A DNA stretch of 14,799 nt. Origin: Deinococcus sp. GTDB lineage: Bacteria > Deinococcota > Deinococci > Deinococcales > Deinococcaceae. Each line of letters begins with the position of its first letter. The stretch's first letter is position 1. Shown here piece by piece: positions 1 to 9,551 of this stretch. The stretch spans positions 1-14,799 of the forward strand of contig JAQBPF010000350.1 in NCBI GenBank assembly GCA_028287665.1. Reading direction: 5' to 3'. The notes under the pieces were generated by a model. The model made no database searches and was not told the DNA's origin. It saw only the letters and a list, made by a program, of their open reading frames with translations. Both the position numbers and the translations under genes were made by a program.

Positions 1-1
1 A

Positions 2-658
2 GGCCGCACACGCATCACCGGGCGGGATGTGGATGAGGCCAGAGACCGGGTGCTGATGGGACCCGAACGCCGAAGCCTGGTGGTCAGAGAAGCCGACCGC
101 AAGGTGACCGCCTACCACGAAGTCGGCCATGCCCTCGCCGCCCAGCTCTTGCCACACGCAGACAAGGCCCACAAGCTGACCATCGTTCCGCGTGGGCGTT
201 CGCTGGGTTCTGCCCTCTACACACCCGAAGACCGGATGCACCACACCCGCGCCGCCTTGCTTGACCTGATCTGTGTGGCACTGGCCGGACACGCCGCCGA
301 AGACGTGGCAACAGGGCAAGTGACCACCGGGGCGGCCAACGACTTCCAGAAAGCCACCTCCATTGCCCGCCGCATGGTCACCGAATGGGGGATGTCGGGC
401 GCGGGGCAACTGGCTTTGGCGCAGGACAACAGCAATTATCTCGGCTTTGGCCCCCAGCCCAGCAACTACAGTGACCATACGGCCCAGACCATCGACACAG
501 AAACAGCCCTGATTCTGAACTCCCAGTACGCCCGTGCTCACGCCCTGCTAACTGAGCATGCCCATGTGCTGCACCGCCTCACCGACGAATTGATGATCCG
601 CGAAAGCCTCAGCGGAGACGACGTGCGAACCGTGTTGGCAGGCGGATTATTTCCCTAA
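2..658 (+). CDS. ftsH: FtsH-family ATP-dependent zinc metalloprotease, C-terminal part (5' end outside window)
   Basis: FtsH is a membrane-anchored AAA+ protease that degrades damaged or unneeded membrane and cytosolic proteins. Only the end of the AAA region and the M41 peptidase domain are present. The frame is open from the first bases (GRTRITGRDVDEARDRV), so the GTG at 29 is an internal codon and the gene starts upstream of the window. Counting from that codon, the zinc motif HEVGH is at residues 30-34, with the usual preceding GPER-S and TAYHE context. The third ligand region TTGAANDFQKAT places Asp near residue 105, and ARRMVTEWGMS is the family signature. The region after about residue 130 is more divergent than in housekeeping FtsH, so this may be one of several paralogues. 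The gene ends with TAA at 656-658, but the same frame stays open for 23 further codons (see findings). Family call is sure; the paralogue is not. Confidence 0.93.
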   Translation, partial: GRTRITGRDVDEARDRVLMGPERRSLVVREADRKVTAYHEVGHALAAQLLPHADKAHKLTIVPRGRSLGSALYTPEDRMHHTRAALLDLICVALAGHAAEDVATGQVTTGAANDFQKATSIARRMVTEWGMSGAGQLALAQDNSNYLGFGPQPSNYSDHTAQTIDTETALILNSQYARAHALLTEHAHVLHRLTDELMIRESLSGDDVRTVLAGGLFP

Positions 659-749
659 CTGGAAGTGACGCCGGTGATCATTGGCGACGGCCCCGCGCAG
701 ATTTGGGAGTTGACGCCCGGCCCGGCGTGATCAATCCGATCAGCCAACG

Positions 750-788
750 AAAAGCGCCTTTCGTCAACTGAAGACGGAAGGCGCTTTT
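750..788. terminator. Bidirectional intrinsic terminator between ftsH and frnE
   Basis: Arms AAAAGCGCCTT (750-760) and AAGGCGCTTTT (778-788) are perfectly complementary. The stem extends inward through a T-G pair and CGTC/GACG to a loop AACTGAA, giving about 16 pairs. TTTTCTCT follows on the plus side, and the A-run gives TTTTCG on the minus side. It can therefore end both the ftsH transcript and the convergent frnE transcript. Confidence 0.85.
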
Positions 789-807
789 CTCTGATTCCTC
801 CGCTTGT

Positions 808-1581
808 TTACGCTTCTTGTGGCACGCTCCGCTCCGGTACGGCACACGATCCGTCCTCGCAGCCTTCCGCCGCTTCTGCTCCGGCCACCGGACTGAGCAT
901 GGTCAGGGGCGTGGGGTTCAGTTCAGCCCAGAGCTGTTCCAGTGCGCCGCGCAATACCTCGGCGGGCTGTGCGCCACTGACGCCGTACTTTCCGCCCAGC
1001 ACAAAGAAGGGCACGCCGCTGATGCCATATGCCCTTGCCTGGGCCTGATCCTGGCGCACTTCGGCGGCGGCAGCGTCGGTGTCCAGTGCGGCCCGTACTG
1101 CTGCGCTGTCCAACCCCACTTCGGCGGCCAATGCTGCCAGCGTGTCGCGGTGGCCCACATGCTGGCCTTCCGTAAAGTAGGCGGCCATCAGGCGTTCTTT
1201 CATGGCGTCCTGCTTGCCCCACTCGGCGGCCAGATGAATCACCCGGTGGGCGTCAAAGGTATTGGTAGGAATCAGCCGCTCGAAGTGGTATTCCAGCCCC
1301 TCTGCCGCTGCGGTCTGGGTCATGTTGTCCAGCATTCCCTGTGCCTGTGCCGCGCTCTGGCCGTACTTGTTGCCCAGGATGTCGCGCATCTTTCGGGTTT
1401 CTTCCACCGGGGCAGAAGGATCAAGCTCGAAGGCGTGCCAGACCACCTCTACAGCGTCCCGGCCCGCAAAATCTGCCAGAGCCGACTCGAATCGCCGCTT
1501 TCCCACATAGCACCACGGACAGGCGATATCCGACCAGATATCCACGCGCAGGGGTTGGGGGCCAGCAGCAAGGGCAGTCAT
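808..1581 (-). CDS. frnE: FrnE-type DsbA-family thiol-disulfide oxidoreductase
   Basis: A 257-residue thioredoxin-fold protein of the DsbA/FrnE (2-hydroxychromene-2-carboxylate isomerase-like) group. The active site CPWC is at residues 21-24, after LRVDIWSDIA. The helical insertion includes NTFDAHRVIHLA, and the cis-proline loop is GISGVPFFV. The tail carries a second cysteine pair, CEDGSC, at 241-246 (CX4C). In D. radiodurans FrnE, a CPWC site plus a C-terminal CX4C motif are both known to be redox active, and that protein acts as a disulfide isomerase in oxidative and cadmium stress tolerance; the match in both motif and position is why the symbol is given. There is no signal peptide, so it is probably cytosolic. 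The ATG start fits the family N-terminus, but no strong ribosome binding site is seen. It is divergent from msrB (81 bp apart). Confidence 0.93.
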   Translation of the reverse strand: MTALAAGPQPLRVDIWSDIACPWCYVGKRRFESALADFAGRDAVEVVWHAFELDPSAPVEETRKMRDILGNKYGQSAAQAQGMLDNMTQTAAAEGLEYHFERLIPTNTFDAHRVIHLAAEWGKQDAMKERLMAAYFTEGQHVGHRDTLAALAAEVGLDSAAVRAALDTDAAAAEVRQDQAQARAYGISGVPFFVLGGKYGVSGAQPAEVLRGALEQLWAELNPTPLTMLSPVAGAEAAEGCEDGSCAVPERSVPQEA

Positions 1582-1632
1582 GCGTTCAGTCTGACATGTG
1601 GCCCCGGACCAGGCAGAGAGCAGGCTTACGAA

Positions 1633-1642
1633 GCGAATTCGC
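1633..1642. promoter_or_regulatory. Palindrome GCGAATTCGC in the frnE-msrB divergent spacer
   Basis: A perfect 10-bp palindrome lies in the 81-bp spacer between the start codons of frnE (-) and msrB (+). It is a possible operator serving both directions. No clear -35/-10 pair was found around it, so the role is conjecture. Confidence 0.25.
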
Positions 1643-1662
1643 GGTGGCTCGTAGACTGATTC

Positions 1663-2133
1663 ATGACCTCAACAGACCCCCAAGCCCCTGTCTTCCAGAA
1701 GCCCAGCGACGCCGAACTGCGTCAGCGCCTGACCCCCGAGCAATACCGCGTGACCCAGCACGAGGGCACCGAGCGGGCCTACACGGGTGAATACTGGGAC
1801 CATGACGGCGCAGGCATTTACGTGGATGTGGTCTCGGGCGAGGCCCTGTTCAGCAGCCTCGACAAATACGATGCGGGTTGCGGGTGGCCTTCCTTTACGC
1901 GGCCCATTCCCGGCAGGGCCCTGACCGAAAACACCGACTACAAGATCGGCTATGCGCGCACCGAGGTTCGTTCGACCCAGGCCGATTCTCACCTCGGTCA
2001 TGTGTTCCCCGACGGTCCACAGGAAGCGGGCGGCCTGCGTTACTGCATCAATTCGGCGGCCATGCGGTTTGTGCCCGTAGAGCAACTGGACGTGCAAGGC
2101 TATGGAGAGTTTGCTGGTTTGTTCAAGAAATAG
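1663..2133 (+). CDS. msrB: Peptide-methionine (R)-S-oxide reductase, zinc-free type
   Basis: MsrB reduces the R epimer of methionine sulfoxide in proteins, using thioredoxin. This 156-residue protein has the whole domain: GCGWPSF (72-78), [10 protein letters not shown] (110-119) and [11 protein letters not shown] (126-136). The catalytic cysteine is Cys128; Cys73 is the likely resolving cysteine. The four cysteines that bind structural zinc in the E. coli type are absent: YVDVVSG has Asp55/Ser58 and [11 protein letters not shown] has Ser104/Ala107. It is therefore the zinc-free subgroup. No export signal is seen. Its divergent neighbour frnE suggests a joint role in repairing oxidised proteins, which is inference from context. 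Confidence 0.95.
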   Translation: MTSTDPQAPVFQKPSDAELRQRLTPEQYRVTQHEGTERAYTGEYWDHDGAGIYVDVVSGEALFSSLDKYDAGCGWPSFTRPIPGRALTENTDYKIGYARTEVRSTQADSHLGHVFPDGPQEAGGLRYCINSAAMRFVPVEQLDVQGYGEFAGLFKK

Positions 2134-2148
2134 GCTGGTACATAGGCA

Positions 2149-2197
2149 GGCACAGAAGAAGGCCGCCCACATGACTGGGGCGGCCTTCTTCTGTGCC
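2149..2197. terminator. Long hairpin between convergent msrB and SH3-excalibur gene
   Basis: GGCACAGAAGAAGGCCGCCC (2149-2168) pairs perfectly with 2178-2197, a 20-bp stem with loop ACATGACTG. It begins 15 nt after the msrB stop and ends just before the stop of the opposite gene. There is no proper T-run on either side, so it is a strong hairpin but an atypical intrinsic terminator. Confidence 0.7.
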
Positions 2198-2198
2198 G

Positions 2199-2600
2199 TT
2201 ATTCGCCTCTTTCGCAGGCCACGCTGTTCTGGTTGGGGTCCAGTGCCGTGCGGTAGGCAGGCGATCCCAATTTGGCTGGGGCCGCGCCTGCTGCCCGCAT
2301 TTGCGTACAGGTGCGGTAATACACGGTGCCCTGACCCACCAGCCGGGCACTTCCGGTCACGGGTTTCAGCACAGAGCGGGAGACGTAGCCAGCCGTGCCT
2401 TTATAGCTGGTCCGGCACCACTGGGCCGACCCAGAGCAGGCCACCAGCACCAGCGTATTTTTGGGAACGACGCCCAACACTGCGCCTGTGGCCACAGGGG
2501 TCCGCCGTAGGTTCGTATTGGCGGTGGTCAGCGCTGTGGCCGCCTCCGACATTCCCAGCAACGCCGCTGACAGTGCCAACATCCGGACAAGATTTCTCAT
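2199..2600 (-). CDS. Secreted SH3-domain plus excalibur-domain protein
   Basis: A 133-residue protein starting at the ATG followed by RNLVRMLALSAALLG, a typical signal peptide with likely cleavage after SEAATA. Longer upstream starts would place a non-signal-like, Arg-rich stretch in front and are not favoured. Residues about 25-80 look like a bacterial SH3 domain (NLRRTP, WCRTSYKGTAGYVS). Residues about 93-130 form an excalibur domain (YYRTCTQMRAAGAAP, then DPNQNSVACE). The usual calcium loop is DxDxDGxxCE; here two acidic positions are Asn (N123, N125), so calcium binding may be weakened. Four cysteines suggest disulfides outside the membrane. It lies 55 bp downstream of carB on the same strand. 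The exact role is unknown; cell-wall or surface binding is the family expectation. Confidence 0.82.
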   Translation of the reverse strand: MRNLVRMLALSAALLGMSEAATALTTANTNLRRTPVATGAVLGVVPKNTLVLVACSGSAQWCRTSYKGTAGYVSRSVLKPVTGSARLVGQGTVYYRTCTQMRAAGAAPAKLGSPAYRTALDPNQNSVACERGE

Positions 2601-2655
2601 GAGACCAAGATGACACATGGGGATGAAGCGGGGCTGACGGCGATGCTGGGGCAAG

Positions 2656-5748
<3,093 letters not shown>

Positions 5749-5798
5749 TCCAGAGAAAGAGTATGGCACGGCTGGAGCTGGGGAACGTGGGAGCGGCG

Positions 5799-5812
5799 TG
5801 CAAGGTTATGCA
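5799..5812 (-). promoter_or_regulatory. Candidate ArgR box upstream of carB
   Basis: Read on the minus strand the site is TGCATAACCTTGCA, matching 9 of the 10 defined positions of the general ArgR consensus TGMAT-N4-ATKCA. It starts 2 bp after a TTGACC hexamer (5820-5815, minus) that could be a -35, though no good -10 follows at normal spacing. It shares GCATAACC with the second argG box. Functional assignment is inference. Confidence 0.4.
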
Positions 5813-5848
5813 GCGGTCAAGTTTTCCTCGCCAGTGTCAGCCGGGTCA

Positions 5849-5854
5849 TATAAT
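5849..5854 (+). promoter_or_regulatory. Possible -10 (TATAAT) for the GGDEF gene
   Basis: A consensus TATAAT inside the palindrome TCATATAATGA (5846-5856), 87 bp before the GTG start at 5942. No good -35 is seen at 16-18 bp upstream, so this is tentative. Confidence 0.3.
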
Positions 5855-5941
5855 GAATGCTGAAATCGGACATGGGCACAGGCGTCGGCACGGCTCTCTA
5901 TGGCTGAGGCCCTTCACGGCTGAGGCACAGAAGGTGGGTGA

Positions 5942-7072
5942 GTGAGAAGAACCGGCAGCGTCCTCGTCTGGCTCGCAAGATGGTCACCTCTTGGGCGGCG
6001 CTGGGAAGATACCCCGCAGCTTCACCGTGCCAAGCAGCGCATCTACCGCGTGTGTCTGCTGATGTCCCTGCTGATGCTGGTCATCACGGCCCTGTTGCCG
6101 CAGGCGGATCCGCGCATCTTCCAGATTCAGCTGTTTATCAATGCCTTCGGCTTCCTGGTGGCGCTGATTGCCCTGATCTGTCTGCGCTGGACACGCTGGC
6201 TCCGGCTGATTGAACTGCTGATGGCGACAGGCATCTTCGCCTACACGATCTTGTGGGACTCTCTGTTCCTGATCCTTGACGTGTTGCCCAGCCGTGAGTT
6301 TGTGATCACGTATGGGCCGGTCTTTTTGCTGGGGGCAGTGATCCTCAGCCTGATGGTGCCGCAACGGGCCCTGCTTCCCCTGCTGGCCCTTCCCTTTTCC
6401 ATTCACGCCCTGCTGACCGGACTGCTGCTGTCGCGCTCTGCCTGGAGCGATCTTCATTCCGCCCGTCTGGTGACGAACCTGGCGACTCTGATCACTCTGG
6501 TGCCCCTGATGTTGCTGGGCGAGTATCAGCAGGCGGTGGTGCTGGCCGAACAGGCGACCCAGTCCATCCACAAATTGGCCGAAACCGATCCCCTCACGGG
6601 CATTCTGAACCGCCGGGGTCTGATGTCACAGCTGAACCGGGAGATCACGGTGATGGCCCTGCTGGACATCGACCACTTCAAGTCCATCAACGATACCTTC
6701 GGGCACGAGCAGGGTGACGCAGTGTTGCAGGGAGTCGGAGAGTGTCTGGCGAGCCTGACGAGCGCCGACCCGTCCGGCCTGCAAAATCTTCAGGTCGGGC
6801 GCTGGGGGGGCGAAGAATTTCTGGTGCTGCTGCGTCAGCCGCCCGCTGAAGGCGTGGCCGTGTGGGCCGAACATCTACGGGCGGGCCTCCAGCGGCTGTG
6901 TCCCAATGGCCTTCCTATTACGGTCAGCATCGGGGCCGCAGTTCAGTGGCCAGAAGAACCTGTCGAGCAGACCTTAAAGCGGGTCGATCAATTGGTGTAT
7001 CAGGCCAAATTCGGGGGACGCAACCGGGTTGCCGTGGCCGCTGAAGAGGCCAAAGTAAACGGGCTGATCTGA
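5942..7072 (+). CDS. Membrane-bound GGDEF diguanylate cyclase
   Basis: A 376-residue protein that probably makes cyclic di-GMP. Residues about 37-195 hold roughly six hydrophobic membrane segments (e.g. 40-53, 63-81, 89-112, 124-140, 142-163, 176-193) with no recognised sensor domain. The GGDEF domain starts at DPLTGILNRRG (216-226), has DIDHFKSINDTFGHEQGD (242-259), and the active-site motif reads GGEEF (289-293). The inhibitory RxxD site normally five residues before it is absent (LQVGRW instead), so product feedback may be lacking. The start is GTG, preceded by AAGGTGG (5931-5937) with a 4-nt gap; a stop (TGA at 5939-5941) abuts it in frame, so no earlier start is possible. The gene is divergent from carB and convergent with the next small gene. 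Confidence 0.92.
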   Translation: MRRTGSVLVWLARWSPLGRRWEDTPQLHRAKQRIYRVCLLMSLLMLVITALLPQADPRIFQIQLFINAFGFLVALIALICLRWTRWLRLIELLMATGIFAYTILWDSLFLILDVLPSREFVITYGPVFLLGAVILSLMVPQRALLPLLALPFSIHALLTGLLLSRSAWSDLHSARLVTNLATLITLVPLMLLGEYQQAVVLAEQATQSIHKLAETDPLTGILNRRGLMSQLNREITVMALLDIDHFKSINDTFGHEQGDAVLQGVGECLASLTSADPSGLQNLQVGRWGGEEFLVLLRQPPAEGVAVWAEHLRAGLQRLCPNGLPITVSIGAAVQWPEEPVEQTLKRVDQLVYQAKFGGRNRVAVAAEEAKVNGLI

Positions 7073-7095
7073 TGCAGGTCTGCACCTGGCTCAGG

Positions 7096-7415
7096 TCACC
7101 AGATCTGCCACATGATTCCCAAGCGGCGTGGCTGAGGGTCAAGCTCCTCGGCGCGTGAATCTTCAAGCCTGTACAGACGGCAAATGTCGTGGCTGACGCT
7201 GCGCCACTGGCGGCGATAAACGCGGCTGGTCTCGCTCATACAGCCATGAACACTGCGGTCTAAGTTTCGTTGAATCTGCTGTTGTCGTTCATTCCAGTCT
7301 TGTTCAGTTTCAGGGAAGGAGTAACGCAAAAACCACACCAGAATCCACCGATCCTCAAGCGTCTTCTGGCTTCTTTTCTCTTCCAACGGGCACGTTCAAA
7401 ACTATCTTTAGCCAT
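7096..7415 (-). pseudogene. Small unknown protein gene, interrupted by one frameshift
   Basis: I do not recognise this gene. A good start is the ATG at 7415 (MAKDSFERARWKRK), preceded by GAGGAG (7430-7425) with a 9-nt gap. That frame stops early, while the frame shifted by -1 stays open to the TGA at 7098-7096 (LEDRWILVWFLRYSFPETEQ ... IMWQIW). One extra A in the run of four A's (complement of 7374-7377) would join them into about 106 residues rich in Arg, Trp and Glu. The alternative is translation of the second frame alone from a TTG at 7386 (96 codons) without a good ribosome binding site. No membrane segment or signal peptide is seen. Whether the break is real, a sequencing error, or recoding cannot be told from here. 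Confidence 0.5.
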
Positions 7416-7424
7416 GTGTTTCGC

Positions 7425-7430
7425 GCTCCT
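7425..7430 (-). promoter_or_regulatory. Ribosome binding site deciding the ATG start at 7415
   Basis: GAGGAG on the minus strand, 9 nt before ATG. It supports the upstream ATG over the internal TTG for the broken small gene. It directly follows the stop codon of a 12-codon mini-ORF (7468-7430). Confidence 0.55.
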
Positions 7431-7538
7431 CAACGCGGTAACATGGCTGGCCCTCCAGTCATCGTCATGCGTTTAGGATAGGCGCTGAATGCACCAATGG
7501 CCTCGGCCAGATGGCGCATACAGGTTCGTTCCCCCGGC

Positions 7539-8156
7539 TCACTTGCCCTGCACTGCTCCCCATACCAGCCCCGCCGCAATGACCCACATCATCACGCCGA
7601 TGATCAGATCGAGAACCTGCCACGCACGCGGGTTTTTCATCACCGGGGCCAGCTGGCGGCCCGCCAGGGCCAACCCAAAAAACCAAATCCAGGACGCCAG
7701 AATTGCGCCGCCCAAAAAGGCTGTACGTCCGCCGCTGCCCAGGCCCGCACTGGCCCCGCCGATCAGCACGATGGTGTCCAGAAACACATGGGGATTGAGA
7801 AAGCTGAAGGCCAGAGCAGTGGCCAGAACAGTACGGGGCGATTGCTGCGCCTGTCCTCCTGCCGTATCGAGCGCCGCCGGATGCCGCGCCGCCAGGAAGG
7901 AGCGGAAGCCGTACCACAGCAAAAATGCCGCGCCCGCCAGTGTTCCGATCAACGTCAGCGTCGGACTGCGGGCCAGCCAGGCACCCACGCCCAGCACACC
8001 CACACTGATCATCAGCGAATCGGTCAGCGCACAGATGAGGGCGGCCAGCAGCGCGTGTTGCCGCGTCAGCCCCTGCCGCAGCACAAAGGCATTTTGCGGC
8101 CCAATGGCCACAATCAGAGAGAGGCTGAGGGTCAGACCACGCAGAAACGGAGGCAC
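7539..8156 (-). CDS. LysE/ArgO-family amino-acid exporter
   Basis: A 205-residue integral membrane protein of the LysE superfamily, which exports basic and other amino acids using the proton gradient. Family signatures: GPQNAFVLRQG (19-29), LCALTDS-like ICALTDSLMI (41-50), FLLWYGF (78-84), NPHVFLDT (121-128) and WFFGLAL. The pattern resembles ArgO (arginine exporter) more than RhtB, especially NPHV-LDT and WFFGLALA. Five to six membrane segments are visible. The start is GTG at 8156; no internal Met fits better, as residues before GPQNAF are needed for the first helix. No strong ribosome binding site is seen; TATCCT lies 6 nt before the GTG, which could be the -10 of a leaderless transcript. 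It is divergent from the aminotransferase gene. Arginine as substrate is inference, supported by nearby arginine genes. Confidence 0.88.
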   Translation of the reverse strand: MPPFLRGLTLSLSLIVAIGPQNAFVLRQGLTRQHALLAALICALTDSLMISVGVLGVGAWLARSPTLTLIGTLAGAAFLLWYGFRSFLAARHPAALDTAGGQAQQSPRTVLATALAFSFLNPHVFLDTIVLIGGASAGLGSGGRTAFLGGAILASWIWFFGLALAGRQLAPVMKNPRAWQVLDLIIGVMMWVIAAGLVWGAVQGK

Positions 8157-8329
8157 GGGCCCAGGATACCTGACCGTCTAGATTCCTCCTCAAAGGAGGG
8201 CTATAAGCTGGTCTTCCCAGGTCTCAGGGGGCATGACGGAGCAGCAGGGGAGTTCACGTACAACCTTCAAGCACTCTCTTGTCTGAACCACCCTGCCCCC
8301 CGCGCCCCACTTGCGCCCAGACTGCATCC

Positions 8330-9460
8330 ATGCCCGAACTTCTGCCGCGCGCCCGCAATTCTTCGGAAAGTATCTTTTCCCAGATGAGCCGCCTCGCCCT
8401 GCAACACGGCGCGGTGAACCTGGGGCAGGGCTTTCCGTCCGACCCGCCCCCAGCCTTTTTGCTGGATGCGGCTCGGGGCGCACTGGGCCGCTGGGATCAG
8501 TACGCGCCCCCGGCAGGGTTGCCCATCCTGCGCGACGCGATTGGGGCTGATCTGGGCGTAGACGGTGCAGACGTGGTGGTGACTTCGGGCGCGACAGAGG
8601 CGCTGAATGTGCTGGCTCTGTCGCTGTACGGTACAGGCGACGAAGTGCTGATGCTGGAGCCTGTGTTTGACGTGTATCTGCCTCAGGCGCGGCTGTCAGG
8701 TGCCACACCTGTCACGGTACCCATGCACCTGAACGACGTTTCTGGCTGGACGCTGGACATGGACGCCCTGAAAGCTGCCGTGACGCCCAATACGCGGGCG
8801 CTGCTGCTCAACAGCCCGTTTAATCCCACAGGCACGGTCTTCAGCCCTGCCGAATGTGCCGAGCTGGTGTCCCTGGCCCGCGCCCACGACCTGTGGATCA
8901 TCAGCGATGAGGTCTACGACGAGCTGTATTTCGGAGAACAGCCGACCTCTTTTCGCACCCTGGCCCCCGAACGCACCTTTACCGTGGGCAGCGCGGGCAA
9001 GCGGCTGGAAGCCACCGGCTGGCGCGTGGGCTGGATCGCCTGCCCGCCGGGGCTTGCGCCATTGCTGTCGGCCATTCGGCAAAATGGATCGTTTTGTGCG
9101 CCTACACCGTTGCAGGTGGCGGTGGCGGCGGCGCTTCAGGTGGCCCGCGACTCGGGGTTTTATGCAGGGCTGCGGGCGGGGTACGGCCAGCGCATGGGCC
9201 TGTTGGCATCGGGCCTGCGGGAACTGGGAGCCACCGTTTTTGTGCCGAGTGGTACGTACTTTCTTACCGCCCGCCATCCCCACTGGACCGCTGAAACTCT
9301 GGTGAGGGAGGCAGGCGTGGCCGTCATTCCCGGCGCGGCCTTTTATGCCCAGCACGCTGCCCCAAACGGGCTGTTGCGCCTCGCCTTCTGCAAATCGCGC
9401 TCCGAAATCGAGCGGGCACTGGAACGGTTGTCGCTCTACGCGGCCCACGCTCCGGCCTGA
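8330..9460 (+). CDS. PLP-dependent class I/II aminotransferase
   Basis: A 376-residue fold-type I aminotransferase, near the usual length. The start ATG gives MPELLPRARNSSESIFSQMS, typical for the kynurenine/methionine aminotransferase group; earlier TTG at 8279 adds a Pro-rich tail that is unlikely. Motifs: VNLGQGFPSDPP (29-40), VTSGATEAL (84-92), NSPFNPTGTV (161-170), ISDEVYDELYF (191-201), PLP lysine K224 in GSAGKRLEATGWRVGW, and C-terminal LLRLAFCKS with R350 as the likely carboxylate-binding arginine. The segment after the lysine (KRLEATG) departs from the common KTFSxTG. The substrate cannot be read from sequence; glutamine, methionine or kynurenine transamination are family possibilities. 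It is divergent from the exporter, with a 173-bp spacer. Confidence 0.9.
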   Translation: MPELLPRARNSSESIFSQMSRLALQHGAVNLGQGFPSDPPPAFLLDAARGALGRWDQYAPPAGLPILRDAIGADLGVDGADVVVTSGATEALNVLALSLYGTGDEVLMLEPVFDVYLPQARLSGATPVTVPMHLNDVSGWTLDMDALKAAVTPNTRALLLNSPFNPTGTVFSPAECAELVSLARAHDLWIISDEVYDELYFGEQPTSFRTLAPERTFTVGSAGKRLEATGWRVGWIACPPGLAPLLSAIRQNGSFCAPTPLQVAVAAALQVARDSGFYAGLRAGYGQRMGLLASGLRELGATVFVPSGTYFLTARHPHWTAETLVREAGVAVIPGAAFYAQHAAPNGLLRLAFCKSRSEIERALERLSLYAAHAPA

Positions 9461-9516
9461 AGGGTCTGACCTCGTCTGGCCGCCAGAGTGTACAGGCTTC
9501 TTAAAGGTCCCCGGCT

Positions 9517-9544
9517 TTCACACCATGGCGAGCATCGTTACACT
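9517..9544 (+). promoter_or_regulatory. Promoter of the first barrel gene, probably leaderless
   Basis: -35 TTCACA (9517-9522) and -10 TACACT (9539-9544) are separated by 16 bp. Only 7 nt lie between the -10 and the ATG at 9552, and there is no ribosome binding site, so transcription would start at or next to the start codon. Confidence 0.6.
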
Positions 9545-9551
9545 TGCGTTT

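Noticed and set aside
817..1659. 280-codon open frame opposite frnE
   Set aside because: Shadow of frnE: no family motifs, whereas the opposite strand encodes a complete FrnE with both cysteine motifs.
5763..5945. Small ORF ending in a GTGA overlap with the GGDEF start (also readable from ATG 5853)
   Set aside because: Runs through the carB control region, has no ribosome binding site, and its translation is Arg/His/Gly-rich without recognisable features. Coupling to GGDEF cannot be excluded.
7075..7096. Alternating CAGGT/ACCTG repeats after the GGDEF stop
   Set aside because: They form only 5-bp hairpins with no T-run, too weak to call a terminator.
7270..7476. 68-codon plus-strand ORF
   Set aside because: Lies opposite the broken small gene, whose strand has a better start and ribosome binding site; no support for this frame.
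8185..8199. Inverted repeat CCTCCT-CAA-AGGAGG between the exporter and aminotransferase genes
   Set aside because: Six-bp arms made of ribosome-binding-like sequence; no promoter context makes it a convincing operator.
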